DNA from: Glaciecola sp964446865
Lineage (GTDB): Bacteria; Pseudomonadota; Gammaproteobacteria; Enterobacterales; Alteromonadaceae
NCBI GenBank assembly: GCA_964446865.1
Contig: CAYURD010000002.1
Span: 109,138-173,137 of the forward strand
DNA: 64,000 bases
Direction: 5' to 3'
A program made the translations under genes and the position numbers. Below the pieces are notes generated by a model that saw nothing but the letters and a program-made list of their open reading frames with translations, had not been told where the DNA came from and made no database searches. Shown in pieces: positions 63,813-64,000 of this stretch. Every line of letters starts with the position of its first letter. The stretch's first letter is position 1.

Positions 63813-64000
63813 ATGGCGAAACAAGATAAAGACGCAGTAATCGAAAACTTCACGCAAGCATACACTAAAGCTAACGGCAAAGCCCCATCAATAGAGGCAA
63901 AAGGCGGTTGGTATAGCGTAGACGGCGGCAAAAACATGAGATTGGCGCAACTTGAAGAAATGACCGCTGAACTTAGCGCGAGTGCGCCTGCAGCGAAAAA
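63813..64000 (+). CDS. Small hypothetical protein, partial (window edge)
   Basis: The first 62 codons are visible. The protein starts MAKQDKDAVIENFTQAYTKA and continues with an SIEAKGGWYSVDGGKN segment and an acidic helix ending SASAPAAK. It is rich in Ala, Lys and Glu, has no signal peptide, and is probably cytoplasmic. An AAGG lies about 13 bp upstream of the ATG. I do not recognise the family. Confidence 0.7.
   Translation, partial: MAKQDKDAVIENFTQAYTKANGKAPSIEAKGGWYSVDGGKNMRLAQLEEMTAELSASAPAAK

Overview
The window looks like a scaffold from a draft assembly of a marine gammaproteobacterium of the order Alteromonadales (Alteromonas/Glaciecola/Paraglaciecola-like). The evidence is the AT-rich sequence, the ybfF - DUF2788 - fldA - fur neighbourhood, the yejK/yejL/yejM block, a CysB-type regulator, a large TonB-dependent receptor next to a flavin-dependent halogenase-like gene and a GH13/MFS/LacI cassette, and a mmsA/mmsB-type valine-degradation operon. 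Two 100-N gaps and one 10-N gap are present. I see no rRNA, tRNA, CRISPR array, prophage, integrase or transposase.

Layout. 1-1675: an RND efflux pair (permease cut by the window edge, plus its membrane-fusion protein). 2076-3988: a divergent tryptophan-dioxygenase-family gene followed by a kynureninase-like gene. 4081-7712: etfBA facing the ETF:ubiquinone oxidoreductase gene, with a LiuR-like operator in the divergent promoter. 7721-13454: YbfF esterase, DUF2788, flavodoxin, an anchored repeat protein, a chemoreceptor and Fur. 13512-17050: 5-oxoprolinase (pxpABC) with a D-amino-acid aminotransferase. 17159-31278: housekeeping genes (CvfB-like, OsmC, RmuC, class I fumarase, PabB, CoA-Nudix, SdaA, CysB), a small soluble histidine kinase and a DEAD-box helicase. 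31345-37316: EF-hand protein, TrhO, a receiver-TPR protein, lipoproteins and a partly duplicated DUF962 gene, all around assembly gaps. 37546-44332: M61 and M23 peptidases, a double-domain QueD-like protein, and YejK, YejL and a reduced YejM-like protein. 44824-53717: an alpha-glucan utilisation locus. 54082-59597: valine degradation plus a GmhB-like phosphatase. 59881-64000: a second receiver-TPR protein, glutathione peroxidase, CmoM, a NIF3-family protein and a truncated small gene.

How the parts fit. The valine operon (acyl-CoA dehydrogenase, hydroxyisobutyryl-CoA hydrolase, MmsB, MmsA) makes reduced ETF, which EtfAB and ETF-QO pass to the quinone pool. Both loci carry nearly the same 16-bp palindrome, which suggests a shared regulator. 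In the sugar locus an outer-membrane receptor, an inner-membrane symporter and an alpha-glucosidase of the oligo-1,6 type sit with a LacI repressor and a halogenase-like flavoprotein. The soluble kinase at 28355 may serve one or both receiver-TPR proteins.

Two patterns cut across the annotation. Short tandem repeats are frequent: in coding sequence their units are multiples of three (9, 15, 15, 18 bp), while between genes they are mostly not (13-14, 16, about 17 bp). Three convergent gene pairs overlap tail to tail by 7-9 bp with no room for a terminator. The best candidates for undescribed biology are the TDO-like/kynureninase-like pair, the kinase and receiver-TPR proteins, the halogenase in the sugar locus and the shortened YejM-like protein.
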